A stretch of 35,268 bases of DNA from Chromera velia (taxonomy: Eukaryota; Sar; Chromeraceae), in NCBI GenBank assembly GCA_018398765.1, contig JAHBMJ010000335.1, positions 15,001 through 50,268 of the forward strand, written 5' to 3'. A program made the translations under genes and the position numbers. The notes beneath the pieces were generated by a model that did no database searches, had not been told where the DNA came from, and saw nothing but the letters and a program-made list of their open reading frames with translations. Shown in pieces: positions 11,060 to 22,290 of this stretch (within the stretch, counting starts at the first letter, position 1; every line of letters starts with the position of its first letter).

Positions 11060-11300
11060 ATGGGCGACTTTCTGGGTGCAGCTCTGCTTCTGCTCGGTTG
11101 CCTTGCTTCATTTTCCTTCCTCCCTTCCTTCCTTCCTTCATTTTCCTTCCTTCCTTCCTTCCTTGCTTGCTTCCTTCCTTCCTTCCTCCCTTCTGTCCTT
11201 TCCTTCCTTCCCCGCTTCCCACGTAGCCTCCTTTCCTCTTTCCATCCTTCCCTCCCTCCCTCTTTCCTGAACTTGAGAGAATTCGGTGATCGTGACAAAA
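11060..11300 (+). repeat. (CCTT)n imperfect microsatellite region
   Basis: About 11110-11270 is dominated by CCTTC units with interruptions. The ATG at 11060 opens a short hydrophobic frame (MGDFLGAALLLLG) that resembles a signal peptide and could be a first exon for 11467-11844, but the visible donors there are in the wrong phase. Confidence 0.6.
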
Positions 11301-11466
11301 GACCATCAACACATGCTTCAAATGCATACAAGTGACGCTTACTTGAAGATGTCACCATCAACTGAACTGACTGAGAGCCCAGCATGCATCCACTCTTTTG
11401 CCACTGGGTTTCACTCAAGTGCCCGTTTGTTGTTTGTTCTGCTCGTTTGTTTCTGTCCGCATGCAG

Positions 11467-11844
11467 TTGACGGACGCAAAATTCCTCCCCGGGTTCAACG
11501 GAGAGCACTCCTGTAAGGACGCCCCCGATGCCTGTCCCCTGCCTCCTGCTGGGTGTGCTTCTGAGGAAGAGTTCTGCTCCTCCGGTGTCGACCTTGTGGA
11601 TCCGAAGATTGCAGAAGAGAAGCAGAAGAAGGGAAGTGGTTTGTTCGACTCCTTCAGCGGCGGTCTGGACTTGGGCAAATTCGCTCCTCAGGGCCCCGAC
11701 CTCTCTGGTCTGTCCTCCATGAATGGGGCCTCCTCGTCGTCTCCCGGCAGCGGACTCTTGAATCTGGATCGTGTAGTCCCAACTGGAATGCCAAAATTGG
11801 ACTTCCAGAACCTCCTCGACGGTATGACTGGAGGCCTGCCCTGA
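11467..11844 (+). CDS. 3' exon: Cys-containing C-terminal domain
   Basis: A protein-like frame follows a strong acceptor (pyrimidine tract then GCATGCAG, ending 11466) and stops with TGA at 11842-11844. It encodes a Cys cluster (SCKDAPDACPLPPAGC, then EEFCSSG), then a Gly/Ser/Leu-rich acidic tail ending in LDFQNLLDGMTGGLP. No good in-frame start with a signal peptide exists, so it is probably spliced. A GTCAGT donor at 10896, six codons' distance before the stop of the preceding gene, is in the same phase (0) and would add this exon to the 47-residue repeat protein, giving about 699 residues. It could instead be the last exon of a separate small gene. The Cys-rich and Leu/Asp-rich elements loosely recall the 4-390 protein, in the reverse order. 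Confidence 0.55.
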   Translation: MTDAKFLPGFNGEHSCKDAPDACPLPPAGCASEEEFCSSGVDLVDPKIAEEKQKKGSGLFDSFSGGLDLGKFAPQGPDLSGLSSMNGASSSSPGSGLLNLDRVVPTGMPKLDFQNLLDGMTGGLP

Positions 11845-13570
11845 TCGAGTGTCTGGCTGGAAAAGTCAGAACGAAGTTTTGCAAGGGGCGGCTGAGAGAC
11901 AAATCGTGTGGGGAGGGGTAGACAGCGTCAGTTGGATCCGAGTCAGGTCGGACTTCACTGACATCAATCAAGTCAGGCAGACAGAGAAAGGAAGAAAGTG
12001 TAACAAACTGTCTGCGTCGCAGTTGTAGATTCCGCATCTTCAGCCTAGGTAGGTCTCTTTTTTCCTCTTTGCACGTGCTCTCTTGCATCGTTCTTGCACC
12101 CTTCTTTTTATATAAGCGCCCATGTTCATTCATTCCTTGGGCTTGCAATCAAGGGAACAGAGCTTCAAATGGAGCTCGACTTCTTTTTCTCTCTCAATTT
12201 CGCAGTTACGCTTTTCAGACCAACTGCTTGATTTGCCTCAGTGCCTGTATTGCATGGACACATGTGTGAATGGATGTATGTGATCGATTCCCTCGATCGA
12301 GTGATTGGAAAAGCTTGCACACAGCAGCATGCTTACACAATCATCGTTACGCCTCTTGTGTGTCTTCGTGCGAGTGCATGTGACCCAGCCTTGGGTCAAG
12401 GCCGTGAATGTGAAATTCAATCGTAGACTGATTGAACGAGCGGCATTTTGGTTGTCAGTCCATGATCAGTGCTTGTATGTGTCACAGTGAGAAGCCCGCA
12501 TTCTGTCGACTGGGAGGTCGCACATGCGAAGTAATGTAAAAGATTTCGAAGTCATCTTATTGGACCTGTGCGGAGTATATACATGCATTCTGCATCTGGT
12601 TTGCCGCATAGACTGCATGGAAAAGGGTCAGGGCAGCTGTGTCATTAACTGTGTCAAAACCTGTCAATATAACAGAGTGTTGATTGCTTATACATATGCG
12701 GTCCGACACCCTGAGACGCTTCAAAACTTTGTCTTTCCGACTCTTTCGGGCTTTTCCCCCCAAATTTCCGGGGCCAAAAAGTTTCTTCTATAAAGCTTTT
12801 CGTCCAGCTTTTCGTTCTTAAACGGTTCTTTTGTGTGTGTGTTTTTTTATAAACGTTTTTGCTTGGTGTAATATTCACCGTAAGTTGGTCAACATAAAGA
12901 AAACGAACATAATTCAAATATTTTTTTTCTTCTCATATTTTACAAATTTATTTTGAATCATATTAAATAATTTTGTTTGATTCTATACCCTAATTTCCAG
13001 GTTTGATTTCATTTAAGTTAAGTACCGACCATTATAAATACAGAAAAACGGACCCGATCCCGTATTTGATCAAAATTTATTTGCAAATTCAATTGTTCAA
13101 CACTAGAGGCAAGTATCGACCTAAACCACCTATGAGCTGTCCATGTTTTCCCACGACCGTGCCTTATCCGTTACTAGGACCGTTAGGAACGGCTGATCGT
13201 TTAACATTTTTTTTTATGATATTGATCTGACTCCTAGATTCAAAAAAAAAAGGACTGGGAAACAATCAATTAAAATTGAGATCATTTTTCTGATTTTTTT
13301 TTAAAGTGCATAATTTTTTTAACTTTTTAATCCCTGGTATATGGACTTATAGTTCTTAAATCCACAGTAGAATAAATATTAAACCGGCTTTTTTATATGG
13401 ATTGCACTTATCTAGATAATATTTACTAGAACATTTATTTAGATGATAAGTGATAAGTGATTCTTATGTATGTTATCCGGGTGACTAGCTGGGTGCTAGG
13501 CCAGATGACCACTAACTTTGAACTGGGAGAAGAAACTGAAAAGGACAGAAACGATTCAAAAAAAGCGGGA
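11845..13570. other. Intergenic, with AT-rich island 12700-13460
   Basis: 11845-12700 has mixed composition with no convincing frame. From about 12800 the base composition changes sharply to AT-rich with poly-A/T runs. The 75-codon frame at 13003-13230 (with KYRPKPPMSCPCFPTTVPY) is the only slightly protein-like piece and has no recognised relative. No gene is called. Confidence 0.5.
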
Positions 13571-13572
13571 GA

Positions 13573-14142
13573 AAGAAGAAGAAGAAGAAGAAGAAGAAGA
13601 AGAAGCAGAAGAAGCATAAGAAGAAGCAGAAGAAGAAGAAGAAGAAGAAGAAGAAGCAGAAGCAGAAGAAGAAGAAGAAGAAGAAGAAGCAGAAGAAGAA
13701 GAAGAAGAAGAAGAAGAAGAAGCAGAAGCAGAAGAAGCAGAAGAAGAAGAAGCAGAAGAAGCAGAAGAAGCAGAAGAAGAAGCAGAAGAAGCAGAAGAAG
13801 CAGCAGAAGCAGAAGAAGAAGAAGCAGAAGAAGAAGCAGAAGAAGAAGAAGCAGAAGAAGAAGAAGAAGAAGAAGAAGCAGAAGAAGAAGAAGAAGAAGC
13901 AGAAGAAGAAGCAGAAGCAGAAGAAGAAGAAGAAGAAGAAGAAGAAGAAGAGAGAAGGAGAAGAAGAAGAAGAAGAAGAAGAAGAAGAAGGAGAAGAAGA
14001 AGAAGAAGCAGAAGCAGAAGCAGAAGCAGAAGCAGAAGCAGAAGAAGAAGCAGAAGAAGAAACAGAAGAAGAAGCAGAAGAAGAAGAAGCATAAGAAGAA
14101 GCAGAAGAAGAAGAAGAAGAAGAAGAAGAAGAAGAAACGGAC
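13573..14142. repeat. 570-bp GAA/GCA trinucleotide tract
   Basis: Almost pure purine on the plus strand: GAA units interspersed with GCA units at irregular intervals, with a few GGA and ATA variants. Because the unit is three bases, all frames stay open and give poly-Arg/Lys, poly-Leu or poly-Ser, none of which is a gene. A C-rich/GA-rich mirror tract of this length can form triplex DNA. Confidence 0.95.
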
Positions 14143-14145
14143 TTT

Positions 14146-14800
14146 TTTTAAGAACATAAAAACTTGAAACAATATGTTCGGCATTGATGAGGATAAATCA
14201 CAATGATGCTGCTTTTTTGCGTCTATAGTGTCGGTCCTTTTGACAGAAAGCCTTTCAAGTTGAGAACCGAGCACGCGCAAGTCCCGTGTCTTTCTTTTGC
14301 TCGCTTTTCATGTGTACACTGCCCGAGTTCCTTTTTTAAACCTGCAAACAATAATGCACAGGAAAAGATTTTCTTCCACTCTGCCTGTTTTTATTGATTA
14401 ACACACAGAAAGGCGGGTGGGCAGGCAGACAGGCAGTCCAGGTATCTGACGGCTTGTTTTCTCTTCACTCTCCCGACAGGTCAGCAACACACAGATTGAC
14501 GCAAAAAGAGATGGGTAGGCCTGCACAGGAAAGAGTGTCATCACCGTTACTGTATTAAGTATGCTGTTTTGAAAACAGACAGAGGGCCAGTATACCTGAT
14601 GCAAACACAATCATCAACGCAAGTCACAGCTTCAGCAAAGAGCACAAGACAAACAGAAAACGCACGCATCTTCCGACCCTGCTGGGCCCTAAAAGAAAAC
14701 GGGGGATCTGCGTGAAATGTCTTCGTGTGTGAATTGCGATCGAAAAAGTGAAGCATGAAACAACAGTCCTTGTTGGCTTACACCGTAAAACCCACACCCA
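14146..14800. other. Intergenic, no feature seen
   Basis: Downstream (3') flank of the minus-strand utp7 gene. Only short frames without protein character. Confidence 0.5.
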
Positions 14801-14801
14801 A

Positions 14802-17686
14802 TCACCCCTCCTTCTCTTTCGTAAAGTGAGGAACCGACCTGTCAAATATCCCCTTCTTGCCGCTCAAACCTTTTGAATCCCCCGTCTCCTTTTTGACCTT
14901 CTTGCCCTTCTTTCCTCTCGCCCCCCCCTCTCCCTCCTCCTCCCCCCCTCCCCCCTCTCCGTCGAAGTACACTTCCTCAGCCTCCTCCCTCTCCTCCCCC
15001 TCCACGTCCTTCCCCGAGAGACGATCCCGCGTGCGGTCGCGCATCTCCTCCGCCTGCTGCCTCGATCGGAGCTGCAAGCCGCGAAGAGAAATAGGCACAC
15101 AGATACATACATACCCATACATGCAAACGTGCGAAGGGAAGGGAAGGGAAGTGATCAACTATGAACCTGAATTCCGGACAAGCGTGCAGTTTGGGTCTGT
15201 CTGCCTGACATGAGAGCGTTGAATTGACTCGGTATCCTCTGTGGGCACGCTGTACGAATTCATTCATTCATTCATTCATTCATTCATTCGTTTATTCGAG
15301 AGGCAGGAAGAGGACAAAGGGGAGCGAAGAAGAGAAGAAACCCAAGGAAAAGATCAACGTCACAGCACTCAAAATGCAAGATCCTGCGTATCTGGGGTGC
15401 ATAGATCAGATTAGATGCACTGGTCTCCCACGAATGTGCACAACCAAACCATGGAAGGTTCCTTCCCTCCTACCTTTTCTCTGGCTCCAGATTTGCTTCT
15501 TCCCCTCATTTTCTTCACAGTCTTCTTGGACTTCTGCCGCGCCTCCGCTTCTGCAGGGGAGATCACAGGGAGGTAGAGCTGTCACAATATGCAGATAGAC
15601 TTTCAACTCTTCCCTTCCCTCTCTTCACCTGCGTACGTACGTACCTGCTTGCGTGCCTCGTTTTCCTACGCAGCTTTGCAAAGGAAGCTTAAGAACACAA
15701 AAAGAATCACTAACCGACTCAAGAAGGCAGAGGCACCAACGGCAACACCAGGGGTCGTTCTCTGATATTACAAAAACAAACTGAAAATACCGTTTCAGTG
15801 ACCCATGGACTAACCCTGCTCTCGCTCCTTTGCGATATCCTCCCTAATGGCTTTGGGGAGGGCCTCCACCTGCAAGCAGACTCACAAGGTTCCTTCTTCG
15901 GCATTAGACTTCTCACATGTTTCCAAGTGCTCTCCTAGCTCCTTTCATTAATTTGACTTCAAACATACGTGCATTTTTGCTGCATGGGCTTCTAGCCAAA
16001 CTCGATGGCAGCATTGTTCAGAAAGGGTACGGCAGGCACAGATGATTGGATGACTTTCTTTCGATGTCTCTTTCGAGATGCCTTCACAAAAACATACAGA
16101 AGCAGAGAAGTGGAAACTGGGATAGCAAAGACAGGCACTGCTGATCGAGAAATAAAAGGACAGACAGACAGAATTCTGCACATGCAGACGACTGACTCAC
16201 ACCTCCAATACGTGCAACTTCGAAAGAGATCGTGTCTGCCGGGAGTTTGTCGAGCAGGGCCCGCACCTCTGCCTCTCGCCTTTGCTGCATCCACTCATCC
16301 ATCCATCCATCCATTCAAAAAGGGGAGAGCAGAGCAGACATATGTATGAATGACGAAGGACAGTTGCATATTGTACATATACAACACATGTACTCACTGT
16401 AAAAGGAAAGGAGGAACGTGCACTGACCGCAAACAATCCAAACCTCTCTTCAATATTCTTCAATCCCCTCAAGTCATTCACGAGGCAGAGAGGTTGCGAG
16501 TCCTCCTATTTCTTTCCTTCGCTTACCTCTCTTCCCTATTTGCGGGCCACAAAGCACAGAGAAAAGAAAAAAAATGAAGTGAAACCACAGCGTTTCTCTT
16601 TGTGTCCATCGACTCCACAGCCTTCAGACAGAAGCGTCTCTCGCATTCAAACTTCACACTCACACGTACTCGTGCACCCAATCACACCCCGCGAGCATGC
16701 ATGCAGAACAGACCATGCATGCAACCGCGTGCAGCAGTACCCCATGCGTGCATGCATGCAGCCCCCTAAACGATCCACCACCCACCTTTTTGGACTGAAA
16801 GGGGTTGTTGGCAAACGCGTCGATGTTGGGGGACCCTGCGCCTGGCACGATGACTGAATAGATCCCCTGAGTTCCCCCCACCATTGCAAAATCCTCGTGG
16901 GGCCTGAATCGGACCCTCTCGAACCTCTGCATCCATCCATCCATCCGGTCAGAAAGGGAGAAAGAGAACACACGCCAAAGAGTTCGCTAATAAATGGATG
17001 GACAGGCGGAACAAGGGAGGCCAGGAAGATCTCTCTCGACTTTTTTCGGACAGCCCAAACAAACAAACAAACAAACAAACAAACAAAAAAACATACACAA
17101 GAGAGAATGGAGGCCAGTGTGTCCTTCAACCCCGCTCTTTCTTTGTCGAGTCTCTCTCTGAAGTCCCCGCGGGCCTAAATAGGCTCAACACGCACACACA
17201 CTGCACACATTTGTGCAGATGGACAGACTTGTATATGAACAAACGTGCATACAGATCGAACGATACTGCTGACTGACTGACCTCTGAAGTCTCTGAGTGC
17301 GCCAAGTAGGGCAGCGCCACAGCCCCCTGACTCTCAGGGTTCCCCCCCTTCTGCGTGGTGTCTCTGAAGACCTGCACCACAGGCCCGCAGGTCATCGCGA
17401 GAAGTCCCGTCTGGGAGAAACTCAAATCTGTGGGGGGAAGGGGAGTCCATGCGTGGGACGTCACAACCTGCAGCAAGTCAGAAAGGGAAAGAGGGAGTGA
17501 GTGAGTAAACGTCTGGATGCATGGACAAGGCTTTCGTTCGCAAAGACAGAAGATTTACTGCCTTGGTCCAAGTCTTTCGAGCCAGGAGAGTTGGAGAAAT
17601 CTGAATATCAAAAAGAAAAACAAGCAGAGAAGGCGAAAGAGGGCTGATTGAAGAGTTTCGGCTTCAAAGGAAACGAAAAAAAAACG

Positions 17687-17764
<78 letters not shown>

Positions 17765-18929
17765 GAGAGAGAGAGAGACAGAAAAAAGCTTCCACCTCCA
17801 GGAGTGCAAATGCGAAAAAAACAAAAAAAAAGGCTCATGTCCCCTGTGAACACACGATACGAGAGAGAAAAACGACCCACAAAGAAAACCAACCCCCCGG
17901 GCAGCTCCCCCTTCCCACTCACCTGAAATTTCCTCAAATCCCAAACCTTCCAGAGCCCATCTGTTCCTGTCGTTGCAAGGTAGTCTCTCCACACATCCAG
18001 ACCCAGCACCTTGCCTCTCTGCGCTACCACCTCTGCAACTGGCTGCACGCAGCAGAGATCACAGACGTCAGAGAGAAAGTTCATGGGAGAAAGAACCATT
18101 GACCAAGAAGCAGGCGGGCAACTGAACAAGTGGACCCGACCATATTCCCCCCCCCTTCATCCACCATTCCTCTCCGCTCCGCTGTTTTTCTGCCCCTCGT
18201 GCCCCCCTTTCCGTCACTCCATTCCTTCCTTCCGACATTGCCGCTCGGGGACTCAGAGGAGCAGACTCGACCAGGTAGATGTAATCACACTTCTCATTCC
18301 AAAATAGACGGAACTGCCAAGTTGTGGTTCCTCTGAGACAGACTGCTCGCCAGTGGTAATTGGTCAATCTTCAATCAAGTTGTTGGTATCCCAAAGGTAT
18401 CCCAAAGAGATCCGAACGGACTGACTGACCCTGCTCATGTTGGGTGTCCACAGAGTCACACGCCCGTTGTTGTGCCCCAGGTGGAGCACCGCGTTCCTCA
18501 TGTTCTGCCTCATCACCTCACAGGGACCGTAGTTTGTCCGGTGGTCTGCAGCTACCTTTCCTGAGGTGATGTCCTGCCACCTGGGAAACAAGGGAAGGGA
18601 AGGAAAGGGAAGGGAGTCAGCCAACCACCCAGGCAGGAAGGCAAGCAGGCAGACATGGTAACGCACACACAGATATACACAGGTACATGTAGAAATACAC
18701 ACCATCTCTCACACACTGAGAGAGGTGGCAGGGGGTTGCGGGGAAGCGGGAAAACTTCTCAACCATGTGTGGGGACAAATGAAAAAAAAGGAAGCAAGAC
18801 GTCAAGAAGAAAGGGAACACGAATGCAAGCCCGCACAAAGAGACACAGAAGCACGGAGAGATGAACGAAAAGAGTTCAAACCGGTTTGAAGAATTCAATT
18901 CCACGAGACGCTTCTTTGGAAGGATCACA

Positions 18930-18997
<68 letters not shown>

Positions 18998-19403
18998 AGA
19001 GAGAGAGAAAGAGAAAGAGAAAGAGAAAGAGAGAAGACTCACCGAAGTCTTCCCGAATCCCCAATTGAGCACAGAAGAAAGTGGAAAGGGAGATATTCCA
19101 ATTTCAATGGGTTCTGCAAGACAGCAGAAGGAGGAAGGGTTCACGGTCAAACAGCTTCGCTTCTTCAGCCAGAGACAGAGCGTCAATGGTGTTTCAAAGA
19201 TGCACTGGACAAAATTGTCCGTGTGCAGTTGCACGTCACCAAAGATCGACAGAAAGGCCGACTGCTGTCCCAACGTTGTAGATGCAAGTGCACAAGCAGC
19301 CCGACTGAATGAAGAATCCACGATGAGGTTTTGGAAAAAGGTCGGGCCAGGGAAAATGCTACACACACACACACACACACACAGACACAGACACAGACAC
19401 AGA

Positions 19404-19452
<49 letters not shown>

Positions 19453-19829
19453 GGTCTGATCGACCAACCTGGGCCTCTTTGATTCGATGCAGCTCGATGC
19501 CCTGCGAGTCATAAATGTACGCGTATTTCTTCTGGGCAGTCGCGACCATCTCGTGGGACTGGAGGACCTTCACGTCTCTGATCGTCTCCTCCAGCTGCAA
19601 ATAAGCGCAGAGTGTGAGTTTACTTACAGTGCCACAACCGAAGTGAATATAGAGACAGAGAACTGCTCAGAACTTTCTGAATGTGGGAAAAGGGAATGGT
19701 CAAGGACCTGCTTGCGACATGCACAATGAATACCTGGAGACTCTTGAATTCCTTGCATGAGCCCTGGAGGGACCAGGAGACCTCATTTCACGAACACATT
19801 GGCGTGTATCCAATATGAAAACTCTCCTT

Positions 19830-19882
<53 letters not shown>

Positions 19883-21633
19883 AAACACTCCCCCCCACCC
19901 ACCCACCCACCCACCCCACAGACACGCGCGCATGCACACACGGACTTGAACCTCAAAGCGGGAGTTCATCGTCCCCAGGTCCAGAAGCGACAGGTGGCCT
20001 TTCCGTCCCCCGAACTGCGTTTTCAATTTTTTTATGCACGTCATTCGATCATCTGAGCATGCATGTATACATACGTTCACACTGAAGGGGTCTATCAATA
20101 CAGACAGGTGCGACGCCATGCGGCCTTTTCGTCTCCCGAGGTGAATCTCAAGACGTAAAACAGACATTAATAAATCAGCGTGAAGACAGACAGACATGGA
20201 GCCATCAGAAAGTCGGTCTCCCTTGCAGACCGGCAGAAAGACGCATCCCTTCCTTTCGCGTCCCCCCCAAAACAGAGAGAAAAAAAAGACCAGGAGCGAA
20301 GGAAGATGAATGCAAGAGGAGGAGGAGCAGAACGACCCGCAATTCCCTTCTTTCTTTCTGGTCTAAGGGCACGTTGCTCTATCGCAGGAGGAAGTTACTG
20401 CCCCTGTGTCTCATGCTTTGTTACTTTTCCGTTCTGGTCTTGTCTATCTGTACTCATCTGCTAGTATCTGTCTGTCTCTTTTGATGCATGGGTCTGAATC
20501 ATTCAGGCAGGGGCTGACTGACTGACTGACACAGAGGAAGCGACCGTCCCTCGAGAAGTCATGAACATAGGGTCCAAAGGGGAGCGACAGAGAGAAGGCC
20601 TGCAGGCAGAAGGTCATCGGAAGAAAGAGAAACGGAAGGAAGATAGATAGAAAATCCTCTCCCTCTCTTAGCACCTCGACCCAAGGATGGTTTTGTTTTC
20701 TTCGAAGTTGCACCTGTCAGTCTGCATCCATTCATCTCCCTCTTTCTTCTTTAGAGCCTCTGCTGCTCGACCATTTGGGCGACTTCAGCGGTGAAGGCGT
20801 GACCGTTTTTTCGGACTCTCTGACACAACCAAGAACGCTTTTGGACACCAGAACAGGGAGAAGGTGGGACTCCCTTTCGCCCCCCACTTGCCCCTAACCT
20901 CATTTACACACAGTGTCTTCTGGATGATCCCTCTCCTAACACCCCTGTCTGCCTGTACACCCACCTTTTGCGCTGTCCCGACGTCGACTTGTTGCTTCAG
21001 GTCTGCCTGTCGGACCTTGTACGTCCGCCCCATTTCGTGCTCGGGCTCCAAAAACCTGCACACATGTAGCAACGGGTGAGCGCACAGGGCAGGGCCGAAA
21101 CATCATGTGGAAGAAACGACTGAGAGACACAAGTCCAGCCCCCAAGGCCCACAAATGCATGAGGAGACGGCATCATCATTCTCTCTCAGGGTAAACTGCC
21201 TCCCTGAATCCCCGGCTGGAGTTGTGAAGGAAGGGACAAGGACAGTTACAAAGTAAGACAACGAAGGGATGCGGATGGGGTAAGGGCCGACACACAGAGG
21301 AGACCACGGGCAGAGAAGAGAACACAAAATCAGAGACGTATGTGCATGCAGAAAGTCAGGTCAGTCACGCGCTCGTGTGCAAACAGAGCCCCACTGACCC
21401 CGGCTCTGTCGTTAGCAAAACCTCGTTGTCCTTCAATCGCTTATCTGCCTCATCTTGCAGCTTCTGAAGCTGCTTGACCCTGGCCATCTGCCTCTGCTCC
21501 TTCTGTGAAAGGGGCAGACGCGCCTTTCCCTCTTTCTTTGGCATCGCGGAACTGCTCTGAGAAGAGGTCCCAGCTTCAGCCTTGACGGCTGAACCGGCCT
21601 CTTTCTTGGACGGCATTGACCTCTTCAGAGGCA
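14802..21633 (-). CDS. UTP7: U3 snoRNP / SSU processome protein Utp7 (WDR46, BING4 family)
   Basis: Fourteen exons, phases all consistent: 21399-21633, 20965-21055, 20531-20599, 19952-20014, 19469-19594, 19043-19113, 18430-18580, 17923-18042, 17282-17467, 16786-16926, 16201-16284, 15815-15869, 15474-15550, 14802-15071. From the first ATG (21616) this gives about 573 residues, close to yeast and human relatives. Family hallmarks in order: FLEPEHEMGRTYKVRQ, GGRKGHLSLLDLG, TIRDVKVLQSHEM, QKKYAYIYDSQGIELH, LEYLPFHFLLCS, AVLHLGHNNGRVTLW, GTDGLWKVWDLR, VPGAGSPNIDAFANNP and REAEVRALLDKLP (BING4-type C-terminus), then a basic tail. It is a nucleolar WD40 protein that acts in 18S rRNA processing as part of the 90S pre-ribosome. 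The first exon opens after a TTCCTGCAG acceptor at 21634, so an upstream exon is likely. The gene is divergent from the MACPF gene. Confidence 0.93.
15257..15300. repeat. (ATTC)n microsatellite in utp7 intron 13 region
   Basis: About ten ATTC units between exons 13 and 14 of utp7. Confidence 0.9.
17057..17092. repeat. (CAAA)n microsatellite in utp7 intron 9
   Basis: Nine consecutive CAAA units between exons 9 and 10. Confidence 0.9.
17691..17781. repeat. Compound (CA)n-(GA)n-(CAGA)n microsatellite
   Basis: Lies in the utp7 intron between exons 8 and 9. CA, GA, CAGA and GA blocks are contiguous. Confidence 0.95.
18935..19036. repeat. Compound (CA)n-(GA)n-(AAAGAG)n microsatellite beside a splice donor
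   Basis: Ends six bases from the donor of utp7 exon 6 (19042), so in the transcript the intron starts GTGAGT and then runs directly into the pyrimidine repeat. Confidence 0.95.
19361..19452. repeat. Compound (CA)n-(CAGA)n-(CA)n-(GA)n microsatellite beside a splice donor
   Basis: Lies 16 bp inside the intron after utp7 exon 5 (donor at 19468). Confidence 0.95.
19831..19921. repeat. Compound (CT)n-(CA)n-(CCCA)n microsatellite beside a splice donor
   Basis: Lies just inside the intron after utp7 exon 4 (donor at about 19951). Confidence 0.95.
20075..20146 (-). other. Candidate duplicated (alternative) exon 4 of utp7
   Basis: A 72-nt open segment (24 codons) bounded by ...CGTCTTGAG and a GTATGT donor resembles true exon 4 (19952-20014). 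Their starts match at 15 of 19 bases (CTCGGGAGACGAAAAGGCC against TTCGGGGGACGGAAAGGCC), and both contain ACCTGTC downstream. It encodes HLGRRKGRMASHLSVL where exon 4 encodes FGGRKGHLSLLDLG. Both are phase 0, so either could be used without shifting the frame. Exon 4 keeps the family consensus GGRKGH, so this copy is either decaying or a mutually exclusive exon. Confidence 0.5.
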
Positions 21634-22290
21634 CTGCAGGAACAAGAAGATACCACGGGTGAGACCACCTCCACTCAGTGTCCCACCAAATTTGCTTGCT
21701 CGTTCAGTCTGGCCGACTCTAGCAACACATCTCCTCCAAGATTCAGTTTTCATACACAGGCTCAAGGCAATCAAAACTCCTAGCTTTTGTCGAAGCGATG
21801 CTGAGATGACAGTCAGCTCCTGTGTGGAGCGCCTCAAACTCTTTAGAGTCCATGCAGTTCTCTGGCCTTGCACTAAGCCGATTGTCGGTGACACGAGAAC
21901 CGATTTTGCTTTTCTGGCCACCCTGCATTTCATGCAGTGCCGGGGCAGCTCCATATGCTCCTGGTCCTTGAAAGCGAAATTTTGCTGCTCAGCTCGGAAT
22001 GGAAGCCACACGAAACACGACGCGCTTCAACACAGAGACGGCGCATGTAGTCGGGTCCGGCAGAGGTCAGGCAATTTAATTAGTGTTCCTCACCGTTCTC
22101 TTACATATATAAGAGGCAGACTACTTGCTTGACCTGTCACAATAAGCTTTCCACTGAGACTCCATCGTGTGGGGGTCTTTTTGCTGCAATACTTGCTGTG
22201 AGCGCCTTTGCCTTTCCTGTTGTCCCAGCCTGCTGGCGTTCGCTGGGGAGCTTTTCATTTCACTGCCCTCCCTCGTACTTCTGCCCCAAG
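21634..22290. promoter_or_regulatory. Bidirectional upstream region, with TATA-like box at 22103-22113
   Basis: About 660 bp separate utp7 (leftward) from the MACPF coding start (rightward). ACATATATAAG at 22103-22113 is a TATA-box-like element about 180 bp before the MACPF ATG. Part of this region may hold the 5' exon of utp7. The frame upstream of 22291 is open but has no ATG. Confidence 0.35.

Noticed and set aside
13435-14280. 281-residue Leu-rich and 236-residue Arg-rich ORFs
   Set aside because: Translations of the GAA/GCA repeat; any frame of a triplet repeat without stop codons stays open.
18861-19514. 217-residue plus-strand ORF
   Set aside because: Antisense to utp7 exons 5-6 and two microsatellites; the minus-strand exons carry clear Utp7 motifs.
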